The translations under genes and the position numbers were made by a program. A stretch of 64,000 nt of DNA from Rosettibacter sp964572725. Its GTDB lineage: Bacteria; Bacteroidota; Ignavibacteria; Ignavibacteriales; Melioribacteraceae. Under the pieces are notes generated by a model that saw only the letters and a list, made by a program, of their open reading frames with translations, had not been told where the DNA came from and searched no databases. The DNA lies in the NCBI GenBank assembly GCA_964572725.1, contig CAZNFW010000005.1, positions 1 through 64,000 on the forward strand, written 5' to 3'. Shown here one piece after another: positions 8,021 to 17,746 of the stretch (positions within the stretch are counted from its first letter, which is position 1; every line of letters begins with the position of its first letter).

Positions 8021-9715
8021 ATGGAAGAAAAGAACAACAAGATTGAAAAACCTTTAGACAAAAAGCCAAAGAATTTTATTTATGAAATCATCGATGAAGA
8101 TATCAGAACAAATAAATGGGGTGGAAGAGTCCATACCCGTTTTCCTCCAGAGCCCAATGGTTATCTTCATATCGGTCATGCAAAAGCAATTTGCTTAAAT
8201 TATGGAATTGCTCAACATTATGGGGGGAAATTTAATCTTCGATTTGATGATACAAATCCAGAAAAGGAAGATGTAGAATATGTTAATTCAATAATAGAAG
8301 ATGTAAAGTGGCTTGGTGCAGATTTTGAAGACAGATTATTTTTTGCTTCAGATTATTTTGAACAAATGTATCAATGGGCAGTAGAACTAATTAAAAAAGG
8401 CAAAGCTTATGTTTGTGATTTAAATGCAGAAGAAATAAGAAAAACAAGAGGAACTTTAACTGAACCTGGAGTTGAAAGTCCATATCGTAATCGAAGTATT
8501 GAAGAAAATTTGGATTTATTTGAAAGAATGCGCAAAGGTGAATTCCCTGATGGAGCAAAAACACTTCGTGCTAAAATTGATATGGCTTCTCCTAACTTAA
8601 ATATGCGTGACCCTGTAATGTATAGAATAATTCACCAGCCTCATCACCGTCAGGGTAATAAATGGTGTATTTATCCAACTTATGACTGGGCTCATGGACT
8701 GGAAGATTCTATTGAAGGAATTACACATTCAATTTGTACTCTTGAATTTGAAAATCACAGACCTTTATATGATTGGTTTTTAGACCAGCTTGGAATTTTT
8801 CATCCGCAACAAATTGAATTTGCACGTTTGAATTTAAGTTACACTGTAATGAGCAAAAGAAAACTTCTGCAGCTTGTTCAGGAAGGATATGTAGATGGTT
8901 GGGATGATCCAAGAATGCCAACAATTTCTGGTTTGAGAAGAAGAGGTTATACTCCAGAAGCTATAAGAAATTTTACTGAGATAATTGGTGTAGCCAAACG
9001 AGATGCATTAACAGACATAGCTTTACTGGAATATGCAATCCGGGAGGATTTGAATAAGAAAGCACATCGAGCAATGGCAGTTCTTAATCCATTAAAAGTT
9101 GTAATTACAAATTATCCTGATGATTTAGTAGAAGAACTCGATGCAATTAATAATCCGGAAGATTTAAGTGCAGGCACAAGAAAAGTTCCATTCTCAAAAG
9201 AAATTTATATTGAACAGACAGATTTTATGGAAAACCCTCCAAAAGGTTATCACAGATTGATTCCAAATGGCGAGGTTCGATTACGTTATGCTTACATTAT
9301 AAAATGTGAGGAAGTAATTAAAAATGATAAAGGAGAAATATTAGAATTACGATGCACTTATGATCCTGATACAAAAAGCGGCAGCGGGAAAAGCAATAAA
9401 AAAGTAAAAGGTACTATTCATTGGGTTTCTGCTCGACATGCAATTAAAGCTGAAGTAAGATTATATGATAGATTATTTACTGTTGAAGAACCAACAGCGT
9501 ATGAAAATTGGCTGGATTATATTAATCCTAATTCATTGACGGTAATCCCCGAAGCTATGATTGAACCATCTCTTAAATATGCAAAACCAGGGGACAAATT
9601 TCAGTTTGAGAGAAATGGTTATTTCTGTGTTGATTCAAAATATTCAACAAGTGAAAAATTAGTTTTTAACAGAACAGTTACATTAAAAGAAAGCTGGAAG
9701 AAAGATTCAAATTAA
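8021..9715 (+). CDS. glnS: Glutaminyl-tRNA synthetase
   Basis: A 564-residue class I synthetase that charges tRNA-Gln with glutamine. The HIGH motif is exact (residues 50-53, in PEPNGYLHIGHAKA), and the KMSKS-type motif is MSKR at 277-280. The RFDDTNPEKE segment and the C-terminal beta-barrel anticodon-binding part (from about 350) match GlnRS rather than GluRS. A dedicated GlnRS means tRNA-Gln need not be made by the GatCAB transamidation route. It is convergent with gltX, and an inverted repeat separates the two stops. Confidence 0.97.
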   Translation: MEEKNNKIEKPLDKKPKNFIYEIIDEDIRTNKWGGRVHTRFPPEPNGYLHIGHAKAICLNYGIAQHYGGKFNLRFDDTNPEKEDVEYVNSIIEDVKWLGADFEDRLFFASDYFEQMYQWAVELIKKGKAYVCDLNAEEIRKTRGTLTEPGVESPYRNRSIEENLDLFERMRKGEFPDGAKTLRAKIDMASPNLNMRDPVMYRIIHQPHHRQGNKWCIYPTYDWAHGLEDSIEGITHSICTLEFENHRPLYDWFLDQLGIFHPQQIEFARLNLSYTVMSKRKLLQLVQEGYVDGWDDPRMPTISGLRRRGYTPEAIRNFTEIIGVAKRDALTDIALLEYAIREDLNKKAHRAMAVLNPLKVVITNYPDDLVEELDAINNPEDLSAGTRKVPFSKEIYIEQTDFMENPPKGYHRLIPNGEVRLRYAYIIKCEEVIKNDKGEILELRCTYDPDTKSGSGKSNKKVKGTIHWVSARHAIKAEVRLYDRLFTVEEPTAYENWLDYINPNSLTVIPEAMIEPSLKYAKPGDKFQFERNGYFCVDSKYSTSEKLVFNRTVTLKESWKKDSN

Positions 9716-9728
9716 ATTTTTTCTTTAT

Positions 9729-9842
9729 GGAGCTGACTAAAAAGTAATTTTTGCAAAAAAAATTCGATGAAATAAGTGTAATTAACGGCAACGATTAAAA
9801 AACATTCCTGCTTGCATCAAGCAAAACTTTTTTGTCAGCTCC
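9729..9842. repeat. Inverted repeat with internal hairpin between glnS and gltX
   Basis: A 17-base sequence at 9729-9745 (GGAGCTGAC...) recurs inverted at 9826-9842 (...GTCAGCTCC) with a single mismatch, bracketing 80 bases. Inside is a small perfect hairpin, TGCTTG/CAAGCA (9809-9814 with 9818-9823). The structure sits between two convergent stops, so it could terminate both genes, or it could be a small MITE-like insertion. I see no convincing target-site duplication. Confidence 0.6.
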
Positions 9843-9855
9843 AATTGATATAATT

Positions 9856-11316
9856 TCATAAAAGTTCTGGAATTTTCTCTAATGCTCTGTTTATTCTTTT
9901 TATAACTTCTTCTTTGCCAATAATATATAAAATATCAAAAATACCCGGACCAGTGCTTTGACCTGAAACTGCCAATCTTAATGGATGAATTAATTTGCCT
10001 TTACCAATGCCGAGTTCTTCAGCAATTTTATTTAATGCTTTTTCATAATCATCTTTGTCGGGATTATTCAGTAACGAAAATTTTTCTACTAATTTTTTCA
10101 TCAGCTGAGGTGTATCTTCTTTCCAGTTTTTTTCGATTGATTTTTGTTCATATTCTTTAGGTGCTTCATAAAAATATTTGCAATTGTTTACAAATTCATG
10201 AACAAATGAAACCCTTTCTTTCATAGCATGAATAATATTTAATAAAAATGTATCAGAAAAATTTCTATCAGCAAATTCAGTTGTTTTGATATAATCTTTT
10301 AGCATCAACAGAAGTTCATTATCAGGTTTTTTTCTTAAATGTTCAGCATTAAGCCAGTTTAATTTCTCAATGTCAAAAACTGCTCCTGATTTATTAACTC
10401 TTTCAAGTGAAAATTTTTCTATTAATTCTTCCATATAATAAAATTCTTTATCGTCGCCTGCATTCCAACCAAGTAAAGCAACAAAGTTAATTAAAGCTTC
10501 TTTCAAATATCCTTTTGCACGATAATCTTCCACTGCGACATCACCCTGTCGTTTGCTAAGTTTTGACCTATCGGGATTTAAGAGTAAAGGTAAATGAGCA
10601 AAAATTGGTTTTTCCCAATTAAAATAATCATACAATAAAACATGTTTTGGAGTAGAGGAGAGCCACTCTTCGCCGCGAATCACATGACTTATTTTCATTA
10701 AATGGTCATCAACAACATTTGCCATATGATATGTGGGATATCCATCACTTTTAATTAAAATCTGGTCGTCAATATTATTGCTGTCAAATTCAACAGTTCC
10801 TCTAATGACATCATCAAAAATTATTTTTTGATTTGGTTCAACATTCAGTCGAATAACATATGGTATTTTGGAATTTAATTTTTCATCAATTTCAGATTTT
10901 GAAAGATGAAGACAATGTTTGTCATATTTTGCTTGGGGCAGTTTTTTCTGCTGCTGTTCTTTTCTTAATGCTTCCAATCTTTCTGGTGTGCAAAAACAAT
11001 AATAAGCATGACCATTGGAAATTAATTCCTGTGCATATTTTTGATAAATTTCTATTCGCTGAGACTGCATATAAGGTCCATAATCACCTCCAATATCAGG
11101 ACCTTCATCGTAATTAAGACCACACCATTTTAATGATGCAATTAAATTTTCGACTGCGCCTTCTACATAACGACTTCTATCCGTATCTTCGATTCTTAAA
11201 ATAAATTTACCATTATTTTTTCTTGCAAATAAAAAATTATAAAGAGCTGTTCTAAGTCCACCGACATGTAAATAACCTGTTGGACTTGGTGCAAATCGTA
11301 CTCTGATGTTTTCCAA
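9856..11316 (-). CDS. gltX: Glutamyl-tRNA synthetase
   Basis: A 486-residue class I GluRS. It has APSPTGYLHVGGLRTALYN at the N-terminus (HIGH-type motif HVGG near residue 17) and the KMSKS-type KLSKRQGDVAVEDY near residue 252, plus the RIEDTDRSR segment. It charges tRNA-Glu; since glnS is present next door, it is expected to be the discriminating kind. The only in-frame start consistent with the family N-terminus is a TTG codon (11316-11314), preceded by GAGG seven bases upstream; no ATG lies upstream in frame. The gene appears monocistronic. Confidence 0.96.
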   Translation of the reverse strand: MENIRVRFAPSPTGYLHVGGLRTALYNFLFARKNNGKFILRIEDTDRSRYVEGAVENLIASLKWCGLNYDEGPDIGGDYGPYMQSQRIEIYQKYAQELISNGHAYYCFCTPERLEALRKEQQQKKLPQAKYDKHCLHLSKSEIDEKLNSKIPYVIRLNVEPNQKIIFDDVIRGTVEFDSNNIDDQILIKSDGYPTYHMANVVDDHLMKISHVIRGEEWLSSTPKHVLLYDYFNWEKPIFAHLPLLLNPDRSKLSKRQGDVAVEDYRAKGYLKEALINFVALLGWNAGDDKEFYYMEELIEKFSLERVNKSGAVFDIEKLNWLNAEHLRKKPDNELLLMLKDYIKTTEFADRNFSDTFLLNIIHAMKERVSFVHEFVNNCKYFYEAPKEYEQKSIEKNWKEDTPQLMKKLVEKFSLLNNPDKDDYEKALNKIAEELGIGKGKLIHPLRLAVSGQSTGPGIFDILYIIGKEEVIKRINRALEKIPELL

Positions 11317-11417
11317 AGTTATACCTCAAATTTTTTTTACAAAATATATAAATTTTTTATTCATGATAGTTGTATTGATTTGTTATTAACTGATATAAAT
11401 AATATATCATTAAGAAT

Positions 11418-13412
11418 TTATTCTTCTTCGATTAACCAGTAGTCAGCTTTATCTTCGGTTATTCCCTGTATAAAGCGGGAAGGTTTAGCATAAGTTGTTC
11501 CATTGTATCTGTCAAAAATGTTCATAGGATAACATACATATAAATTTTGTTTTGCTCTCGTTGCAGCTACATACATTAATCTTCTTTCTTCTTCGAGTGT
11601 TTCTAATTTTTCAAAAGATTGGCTTGAAGGAAAAAATCCATCAATTGCATGAATTATAAAAACTGTGTGCCATTCCAATCCTTTAGCTGAATGAATAGTT
11701 GAAAGTGTAATGAATTCTTTTTCTTTATCTGTTGCTTCTACATCGATTACAGTATCCTGAGGAGGTTCAAGTGCCATATCTGCTAAAAAGCTGTCAAGAC
11801 TTCTATAATTTTCTGCTATGTTTATAAAAATGTCTAAATCTTTTTTGCGTTTATTCCAATCATCATACTTGTCTATAAAAAGCGGTTCATAATATTTTAA
11901 TGCTATCTCAGCTTTATCGGCAGGCAATTGATTTTTTGTATGAATTTCATGAAGTAGGGTAAATAAATTAAAAATTTTATCACTATACTTTTTGCTTATT
12001 GTAGTTTCAGGTTCTCTTTTTATTGATAAATTATCTTTGGCAATTTCGTCCATTATTTGTTGAGCTTTTTTGGGACCAATTCCTTCATGCAGCAATAAAA
12101 CACGATACCAGCTTACAAAGTCAAGCGGGTTGGCTGCAATTCTTAAGAAAGAAAGTAAATCTTTTACATGAGCAGACTCAATAAATTTCATGCCTCCAAA
12201 TTTTACATATGGAATATTTGCTTTATTAAGTTCAATTTCTAAATCAAATGAGTGAAATGAAGACCTGAATAATACAGCTATTTCATTAAGTGGAACACCT
12301 TCTTCACGAAGTTCTAAAATTCTTTCAACAATAAATCTTGATTGCATATTTTCATTTGCAGCACTTACGATTCCAGGAAGTTCACCGCCAACTTTTCTGC
12401 TGTAAAGATGTTTGGGATATTTTTCAACAGCATTCTCAATAATATAGTTGGCAAAGTTTAAAATTTCTTGAGTACTTCTATAATTTTCTTCGAGTGTAAT
12501 AATTTTAACTTTCTTGAATAATTTTGGAAATTCCATAATATTTTTGAAGTTAGCGCCTCTGAAAGCATAAATTGATTGTGAATCATCACCAACAACCATA
12601 ATGTTCTGATTAATTTGTCCTAATCCTTGAATAATTTCTGCCTGCAATCTGTTTGTATCCTGATATTCATCAACCATTACAAATTTAATTGTATTTAGAA
12701 ATGATTTTGCAGCAGGACTAAGGTCGAACAAAAAGTTTCTTAAATAAATTAGTAAATCATCGTAGTCTAAAAGATGATTTTGTTTTTTATAAGATTCATA
12801 GATTTTTTTTATTTCAAGAAATTTATCTGTATACTCAACAAAGTGTGGATATTCTTCTTGAAGTATTTCTTCAATGGGTTTTGTAGTATTTGCGCTTAAA
12901 CTCAAAACTTTGAAAATAGTTTGCTTGTTTGGAAATCTTTTTTTATGCTGTGATAAATTTAATTGTCCTCTTATAAGATTGATTACATCTTCACTATCTG
13001 CTTGGTCAAGTATTATAAATCCATTATCCAGACCAACAGCTTTAGCGTATTTACGGAGAGTAATATTAGCAAAAGAATGAAAAGTTCCGCCGTTTATTTT
13101 TGAGCATCTATTATCAAGTAAAATTGCAGCTCTGTCCATCATTTCTTTTGCTGCTTTACGTGTAAATGTAAGAAGTAAAATTGAAGAGGGATCATAACCG
13201 AGTTCTGTTAATCTTGCAACACGATAGACAAGAGTTCGTGTTTTACCGCTTCCTGCACCTGCAATAACAAGATAATTCCCTTCAACTGAACACACAGCTT
13301 CATATTGTGAAGCATTTAATGCTTCTTTGTAATTTATTTTAAATCTTGATTCATCAACTTTAGGTTCAATTTGTATTTGATTTACTTTTTTAATTACAAA
13401 TTTTTTTGCCAT
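11418..13412 (-). CDS. UvrD/PcrA/Rep-family ATP-dependent DNA helicase
   Basis: A 664-residue superfamily 1A helicase. Motif I is AGAGSGKT at residues 51-58, preceded by the Q-motif LNASQYEAV; motif II is VDEYQD, motif III QSIYAFRGA, motif IV LEENYRS, and motif VI RRLMYVAATRAK near the C-terminus. It would translocate 3'-5' on single-stranded DNA in repair or replication restart. It is somewhat shorter than E. coli UvrD and lacks an obvious C-terminal RNAP-interaction tail, so it may be a Rep/PcrA-like paralogue. The ATG overlaps the stop of the upstream gene by one base (TAATG), making it the third gene of a floA-led operon. Confidence 0.93.
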   Translation of the reverse strand: MAKKFVIKKVNQIQIEPKVDESRFKINYKEALNASQYEAVCSVEGNYLVIAGAGSGKTRTLVYRVARLTELGYDPSSILLLTFTRKAAKEMMDRAAILLDNRCSKINGGTFHSFANITLRKYAKAVGLDNGFIILDQADSEDVINLIRGQLNLSQHKKRFPNKQTIFKVLSLSANTTKPIEEILQEEYPHFVEYTDKFLEIKKIYESYKKQNHLLDYDDLLIYLRNFLFDLSPAAKSFLNTIKFVMVDEYQDTNRLQAEIIQGLGQINQNIMVVGDDSQSIYAFRGANFKNIMEFPKLFKKVKIITLEENYRSTQEILNFANYIIENAVEKYPKHLYSRKVGGELPGIVSAANENMQSRFIVERILELREEGVPLNEIAVLFRSSFHSFDLEIELNKANIPYVKFGGMKFIESAHVKDLLSFLRIAANPLDFVSWYRVLLLHEGIGPKKAQQIMDEIAKDNLSIKREPETTISKKYSDKIFNLFTLLHEIHTKNQLPADKAEIALKYYEPLFIDKYDDWNKRKKDLDIFINIAENYRSLDSFLADMALEPPQDTVIDVEATDKEKEFITLSTIHSAKGLEWHTVFIIHAIDGFFPSSQSFEKLETLEEERRLMYVAATRAKQNLYVCYPMNIFDRYNGTTYAKPSRFIQGITEDKADYWLIEEE

Positions 13413-13963
13413 TACTTGCGGAGTGACTTTGGTTTACTTAGAATTTCAGAAATAATAAATAACTCTCTTAGAGTATCGGGATTATTGAGTTTGCTTTTTA
13501 TATTAAGCAATCGATTATCAAATACTTTCTTTTCTTCATAAACTTTAACATCTTGACTTACAACTCTTCTTACAGCTGCAATTTCGTATGATGGTGTTTT
13601 GTCGTAATCTATATCAGGAAGATTTTTCTCTATGTTTCTATATTCCAGTGATTCCTTTTGTTTAATTTTTTCTTCAAATTCTTTTTCTGGATTCCAGCTT
13701 AAATTTTCAAGAGATATGTTTTCACTACTTTTTGATTCAGTTTTTTCATATTCTGTTTCAGGAATTTTTAAACCAAAAATGTCTTCAAGTGTAATTGTTC
13801 TTTCATTTTTTTGCTGCCGATAATTCTCACGAGAAGAGGATAAATCATGGTTATCTGCTTCTGGCAATTTTGATTTATCTTTTTGCTTTTTTCCCCCAGC
13901 AATCATATTGATAATGCTGTAAATAACAAAGAAAGTTATTATTATTTCAATCAGATTATCCAT
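13412..13963 (-). CDS. Unknown membrane-anchored protein between floA and the helicase
   Basis: A 183-residue protein I do not recognise. Residues 4-22 (EIIITFFVIYSIINMIAGG) form one hydrophobic anchor, followed by a highly charged, Lys/Glu/Ser-rich segment to about residue 120 that is probably disordered, and a helical C-terminal part (about 125-183). This is the layout of a single-pass membrane protein with a cytoplasmic tail. It overlaps both neighbours by one base (TAATG), so it is probably coupled to floA translation. A role next to a flotillin-like scaffold is possible but unproven. Confidence 0.7.
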   Translation of the reverse strand: MDNLIEIIITFFVIYSIINMIAGGKKQKDKSKLPEADNHDLSSSRENYRQQKNERTITLEDIFGLKIPETEYEKTESKSSENISLENLSWNPEKEFEEKIKQKESLEYRNIEKNLPDIDYDKTPSYEIAAVRRVVSQDVKVYEEKKVFDNRLLNIKSKLNNPDTLRELFIISEILSKPKSLRK

Positions 13964-14952
13964 TATTGATTTTCTTTTTTCTTTTCTTCTGGTTTAGCAA
14001 TAGCATTTCTCATTTCAGTATCAGCTTGAATATTTTTAAGATGATAATAATCCATGACACCTAAATTTCCATTACGAAAAGCTTCAGCGATAGCTTTTGG
14101 TATTTCAGCTTCGGCCTCAACAACTTTAGCGCGCATTCTAGCAACCTCAGCATTCATTTCCTGCTCTAAAGCAACAGCAGCAGCTCGTCTTTCTTCTGCT
14201 TTAGCTCGTGCTACTTTTAAATCCGCTTCTGCCTGATCAGCTTGAAGTATTGCACCGATGTTCGTTCCAACATCAACATCTGCAATATCTATGGAAAGAA
14301 TTTCAAATGCAGTTCCTGCATCTAAGCCTTTTGAAAGAACAACTTTGGAAATACTATCTGGGTTTTCTAAAACTTCTTTGTGGGAATTACTTGAACCTAT
14401 AGTTGAGACAATGCCTTCTCCAACACGTGCAAGAATGGTTGCTTCTCCTGCTCCTCCAACAAGTCTCTCCAGGTTTGTTCTAACAGTTATTCTTGCAATA
14501 GCTTTTAATTGGATTCCATCTTTGGCAACGGCAGCTACCATTGGTGTTTCTATGACTTTAGGGTTTACAGACATTTTTACAGCTTCAAGAACATCACGAC
14601 CTGCAAGGTCAATTGCAGCTGCTTTTTCAAATCCTAAATCTAAATTTGCTTTATTAGCAGAAATAAGAGCATTAACCACATTAGTTACATTACCGCCTGC
14701 TAAATAATGTGCTTCGAGTAGTGAAATATTTAAATTAATTCCTGCTTTTGTAGCAGAAATTAAATTTCTAATAATTACCTGTGGAGAAACTTTTCGCAAT
14801 CTCATTCCAATCAAATCTCTAAAAATTCTTACTTTAACACCGGAAAAATAGGCAGTTATAAATAAGCCGATTGGTACAAAGTAAAAAAACAGAAATAAAA
14901 AAATAATTGCAGCAATTATTATTAATATTGAAATCCCGGTTAATGCTTCCAT
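13963..14952 (-). CDS. floA: Flotillin-like protein FloA
   Basis: A 329-residue flotillin-like scaffold, close to the usual FloA length. One long N-terminal hydrophobic segment (about residues 4-30) is followed by the SPHH-type domain (about 40-230, with GVKVRIFRDLIGMRLRKV and VGTNIGAILQADQAEADL) and an Ala/Glu-rich coiled coil (about 230-300). FloA proteins organise functional membrane microdomains. The frame is open to 14979, but the ATG at 14952 is preferred because GGAG (14959-14962) lies six bases upstream and the family starts there. It leads an operon with the unknown gene and the helicase. Two copies of a 14-base direct repeat lie upstream. Confidence 0.9.
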   Translation of the reverse strand: MEALTGISILIIIAAIIFLFLFFYFVPIGLFITAYFSGVKVRIFRDLIGMRLRKVSPQVIIRNLISATKAGINLNISLLEAHYLAGGNVTNVVNALISANKANLDLGFEKAAAIDLAGRDVLEAVKMSVNPKVIETPMVAAVAKDGIQLKAIARITVRTNLERLVGGAGEATILARVGEGIVSTIGSSNSHKEVLENPDSISKVVLSKGLDAGTAFEILSIDIADVDVGTNIGAILQADQAEADLKVARAKAEERRAAAVALEQEMNAEVARMRAKVVEAEAEIPKAIAEAFRNGNLGVMDYYHLKNIQADTEMRNAIAKPEEKKKENQ

Positions 14953-14971
14953 TTTTAACTCCATTAAATGG

Positions 14972-15013
14972 ATTACCAAAATATCAATAAAATATGAGAA
15001 TTACCAAAATATC
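14972..15013. repeat. 14-base direct repeat upstream of floA
   Basis: ATTACCAAAATATC occurs at 14972-14985 and again at 15000-15013, 28 bases apart. On the floA strand each reads GATATTTTGGTAAT. One copy could supply a TTG and the other a TATTTTG element of a promoter, or they could be paired regulator sites. Confidence 0.6.
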
Positions 15014-15158
15014 GTTAATATACACAAGAAAACAATATTTAAAAATTTTTCGATAATCATTAATGAATATTTAAGTGAAAATTATCTTAGTTAATTCATG
15101 AAATGCTTCAATTTGTTTGGCATGAAATTTATAATAATGGTTTCACTATTTTCATTCC

Positions 15159-15189
15159 TTGCTAAGAGGTTTTACTATATTTATATTTA
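15159..15189 (+). promoter_or_regulatory. Candidate FCB-type promoter for clpC
   Basis: TTG (15159-15161), 20 bases, then TATATTTA (15182-15189), one mismatch from TAnnTTTG; its end is 59 bases before the clpC ATG. The flanking 295-base region between floA and clpC holds nothing else that I recognise apart from the direct repeats. Confidence 0.35.
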
Positions 15190-15247
15190 AGAAACTAATT
15201 AGGTAGATTTTCTGTTAAAGCAGTAGAATTTTAGAAAAGGGAAAAAT

Positions 15248-17746
15248 ATGGAAGGAAATTTTTCTGAAAGAGTTCAAGAAGTAATTAGATTGAGCAGAGA
15301 AGAAGCATTACGGCTTGGTCACGATTATATTGGCACAGAACATCTTCTCTTGGGTATTATCCGAGAAGGTCAGGGTGTCGCTGTTAAAATCCTTAGAAAT
15401 CTTGATGTAGATCTTGTTAAGCTTAAAAAAGCAATTGAAGATACTGTAAGGTCATCTGGTGGAACTTTGACAATTGGAAATATACCTCTTACAAAACAAG
15501 CAGAAAAAGTTCTAAAAATTACTCAAATAGAATCAAAAATTTATAAATCTGATGTTATTGGTACTGAGCATATATTGCTTTCACTTTTAAGAGATGAAGA
15601 TAACATAGCAACTCAAATTCTTCATCAATTCAATGTTACATATGATAATGCAAGAGCTGAATTAAATAACATTTTAGCAAGCCGTGAATCTAACAAGTTT
15701 AGTTCATCACCTCAGTCATTTGCTCCAAAGAAAGTTGAAAAAACAAAAACTCCAGTTCTTGATAATTTTGGAAGAGATTTAACAAAATTAGCTCTTGAAG
15801 GTAAATTAGACCCGGTTATTGGAAGAGAAAAAGAAATTGAAAGAGTTGCTCAGGTTTTAAGTAGAAGAAAAAAGAATAATCCAGTTCTAATTGGTGAACC
15901 TGGAGTTGGGAAAACTGCAATTGCCGAAGGTCTTGCTCTTAAGATTGTTCAAAGAAAAGTACCAAGAATTTTACAAGATAAAAGAGTTGTAACATTAGAC
16001 CTTGCGGGTTTAGTTGCAGGAACAAAGTATCGTGGACAGTTTGAAGAAAGAATGAAAGCATTAATGAATGAACTTGAAAAAGCTGATGATGTAATTTTGT
16101 TTATAGATGAGTTGCATACAATTGTTGGAGCAGGTGGAGCTTCTGGTTCACTTGATGCTTCAAATATGTTTAAGCCAGCACTTGCTCGTGGTGATATTCA
16201 ATGCATAGGAGCTACTACTCTTGACGAATATCGTAAATATATTGAAACTGACGGTGCACTCGACAGAAGATTCCAGAAAGTTATGATTGATCCTCCAAGT
16301 CCAGAAGAGACAATAAAAATTCTTGAGAATATTAAATTCAAGTATGAAGAACATCATCATGTGCGTTATTCAAAAGAAGCAATTGAAGCTGCAGTTCGAT
16401 TGAGTGAAAGATACATTACAGACAGATATTTACCAGACAAAGCAATTGATGTTATTGATGAAGCAGGCGCTCGTGTTCATATGGGTAATTTTACAGTTTC
16501 AGAAGAAATATTGAAACTCGAAGAAGAAATTGAAAAAATTAAACAGCTGAAATTTCAGGTTGTAAAACAACAGGATTATGAAGAAGCTGCAAGATTACGA
16601 GATAAAGAACGTCAATTACAATCTGACCTTGAAATTGCTAAACGCGAATGGGAAGCTAAAACTCAAGATATGATTTATGATGTTACTGAAGATGACATTG
16701 CTACTGTTGTATCGATGATGACAGGTATTCCTGTTACAAGAGTTGTTCAGGCTGAATCAGAAAAATTAATGAAGATGGAAGAAGCTCTTAAACAAAGAAT
16801 CGTTGGACAGGATGAAGCAGTCAGTAAATTGTGTAAGGCTATTCGTAGAGCTCGTGCAGGCTTGAAGAGAGCTAATAAACCAATTGGAACTTTTATATTC
16901 TTGGGTCCCACTGGAGTAGGAAAGACCGAACTTGCAAAAGAATTGGCAAGATATTTATTTGACAGCGAGGATGCTTTAATAAGAATTGATATGAGTGAAT
17001 ACATGGAAAAATTTGCTGTATCTCGTCTTGTAGGTGCACCTCCAGGATATGTTGGCTATGATGAAGGCGGTCAATTAACAGAAAGAGTTCGTCGCAAACC
17101 TTATTCAGTTGTTCTATTTGATGAAATAGAAAAGGCTCATCCTGATGTTTTCAATATTTTGCTTCAAGTGCTTGACGACGGAATCTTAACAGATAGTTTG
17201 GGTAGACGAGTTGATTTCAAAAATACTATTATAATTATGACTTCAAATGTAGGTACAAAAGATATTAAAACAACAGGCGGATTTGGTTTTGGTACTGCTT
17301 CCGAAGCAGACCAATACACAAGCTTGAAAAATACAGTAGAAGATGCAATGCGTCGCCTGTTTAATCCTGAATTCTTAAATAGAATTGATGAAGCAATTGT
17401 GTTCAGAAATCTTGATAAAGAAGATATTAAGAAAATCATTAACATTGAAATGAAAGATTTGGTTAAGAATTTAAGTGAAAACAAAATGAGTATTGAGTTA
17501 CATAAATCTGCTATTGATTTCTTAACAGAAAAAGGTTTTGATCCTAAATTTGGAGCAAGACCTTTGAAACGAGCAATTCAAAAATATGTAGAAGATCCGC
17601 TTGCAGAAGAATTATTGCTTGGTCATTTTAAAGAAGGCGATAAAATTATTGTTAAACATAAAAAGAATACTGATGAACTTTACTTTGTCCCTGAAAAATC
17701 TGCAGAACCCGAAGAACAGGACAGTGAAGAAAAGAAGATTGTATGA
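15248..17746 (+). CDS. clpC: ATP-dependent Clp protease ATPase subunit ClpC
   Basis: An 832-residue Hsp100 unfoldase. Domains in order: two Clp N-terminal repeats (about 3-145), first AAA domain with GEPGVGKT at 216-223, a middle region with a UVR motif (about 418-453, DYEEAARLRDKE), second AAA domain with GPTGVGKT at 553-560, and the D2-small domain. The UVR-containing middle marks it as ClpC rather than ClpA or ClpB. It unfolds substrates for ClpP; clpP is in this window with tig at 37 kb, not here. AGAAAAGGG lies just before the start. It heads a plus-strand run, overlapping phhB by four bases. Confidence 0.95.
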   Translation: MEGNFSERVQEVIRLSREEALRLGHDYIGTEHLLLGIIREGQGVAVKILRNLDVDLVKLKKAIEDTVRSSGGTLTIGNIPLTKQAEKVLKITQIESKIYKSDVIGTEHILLSLLRDEDNIATQILHQFNVTYDNARAELNNILASRESNKFSSSPQSFAPKKVEKTKTPVLDNFGRDLTKLALEGKLDPVIGREKEIERVAQVLSRRKKNNPVLIGEPGVGKTAIAEGLALKIVQRKVPRILQDKRVVTLDLAGLVAGTKYRGQFEERMKALMNELEKADDVILFIDELHTIVGAGGASGSLDASNMFKPALARGDIQCIGATTLDEYRKYIETDGALDRRFQKVMIDPPSPEETIKILENIKFKYEEHHHVRYSKEAIEAAVRLSERYITDRYLPDKAIDVIDEAGARVHMGNFTVSEEILKLEEEIEKIKQLKFQVVKQQDYEEAARLRDKERQLQSDLEIAKREWEAKTQDMIYDVTEDDIATVVSMMTGIPVTRVVQAESEKLMKMEEALKQRIVGQDEAVSKLCKAIRRARAGLKRANKPIGTFIFLGPTGVGKTELAKELARYLFDSEDALIRIDMSEYMEKFAVSRLVGAPPGYVGYDEGGQLTERVRRKPYSVVLFDEIEKAHPDVFNILLQVLDDGILTDSLGRRVDFKNTIIIMTSNVGTKDIKTTGGFGFGTASEADQYTSLKNTVEDAMRRLFNPEFLNRIDEAIVFRNLDKEDIKKIINIEMKDLVKNLSENKMSIELHKSAIDFLTEKGFDPKFGARPLKRAIQKYVEDPLAEELLLGHFKEGDKIIVKHKKNTDELYFVPEKSAEPEEQDSEEKKIV

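Noticed and set aside
15107..15135. Sigma-70-style promoter TTCAAT-N17-TATAAT before clpC
   Set aside because: The -35 match is poor and perfect TATAAT strings are common by chance at this AT content; the TTG-N20-TATATTTA alternative agrees better with other genes here.
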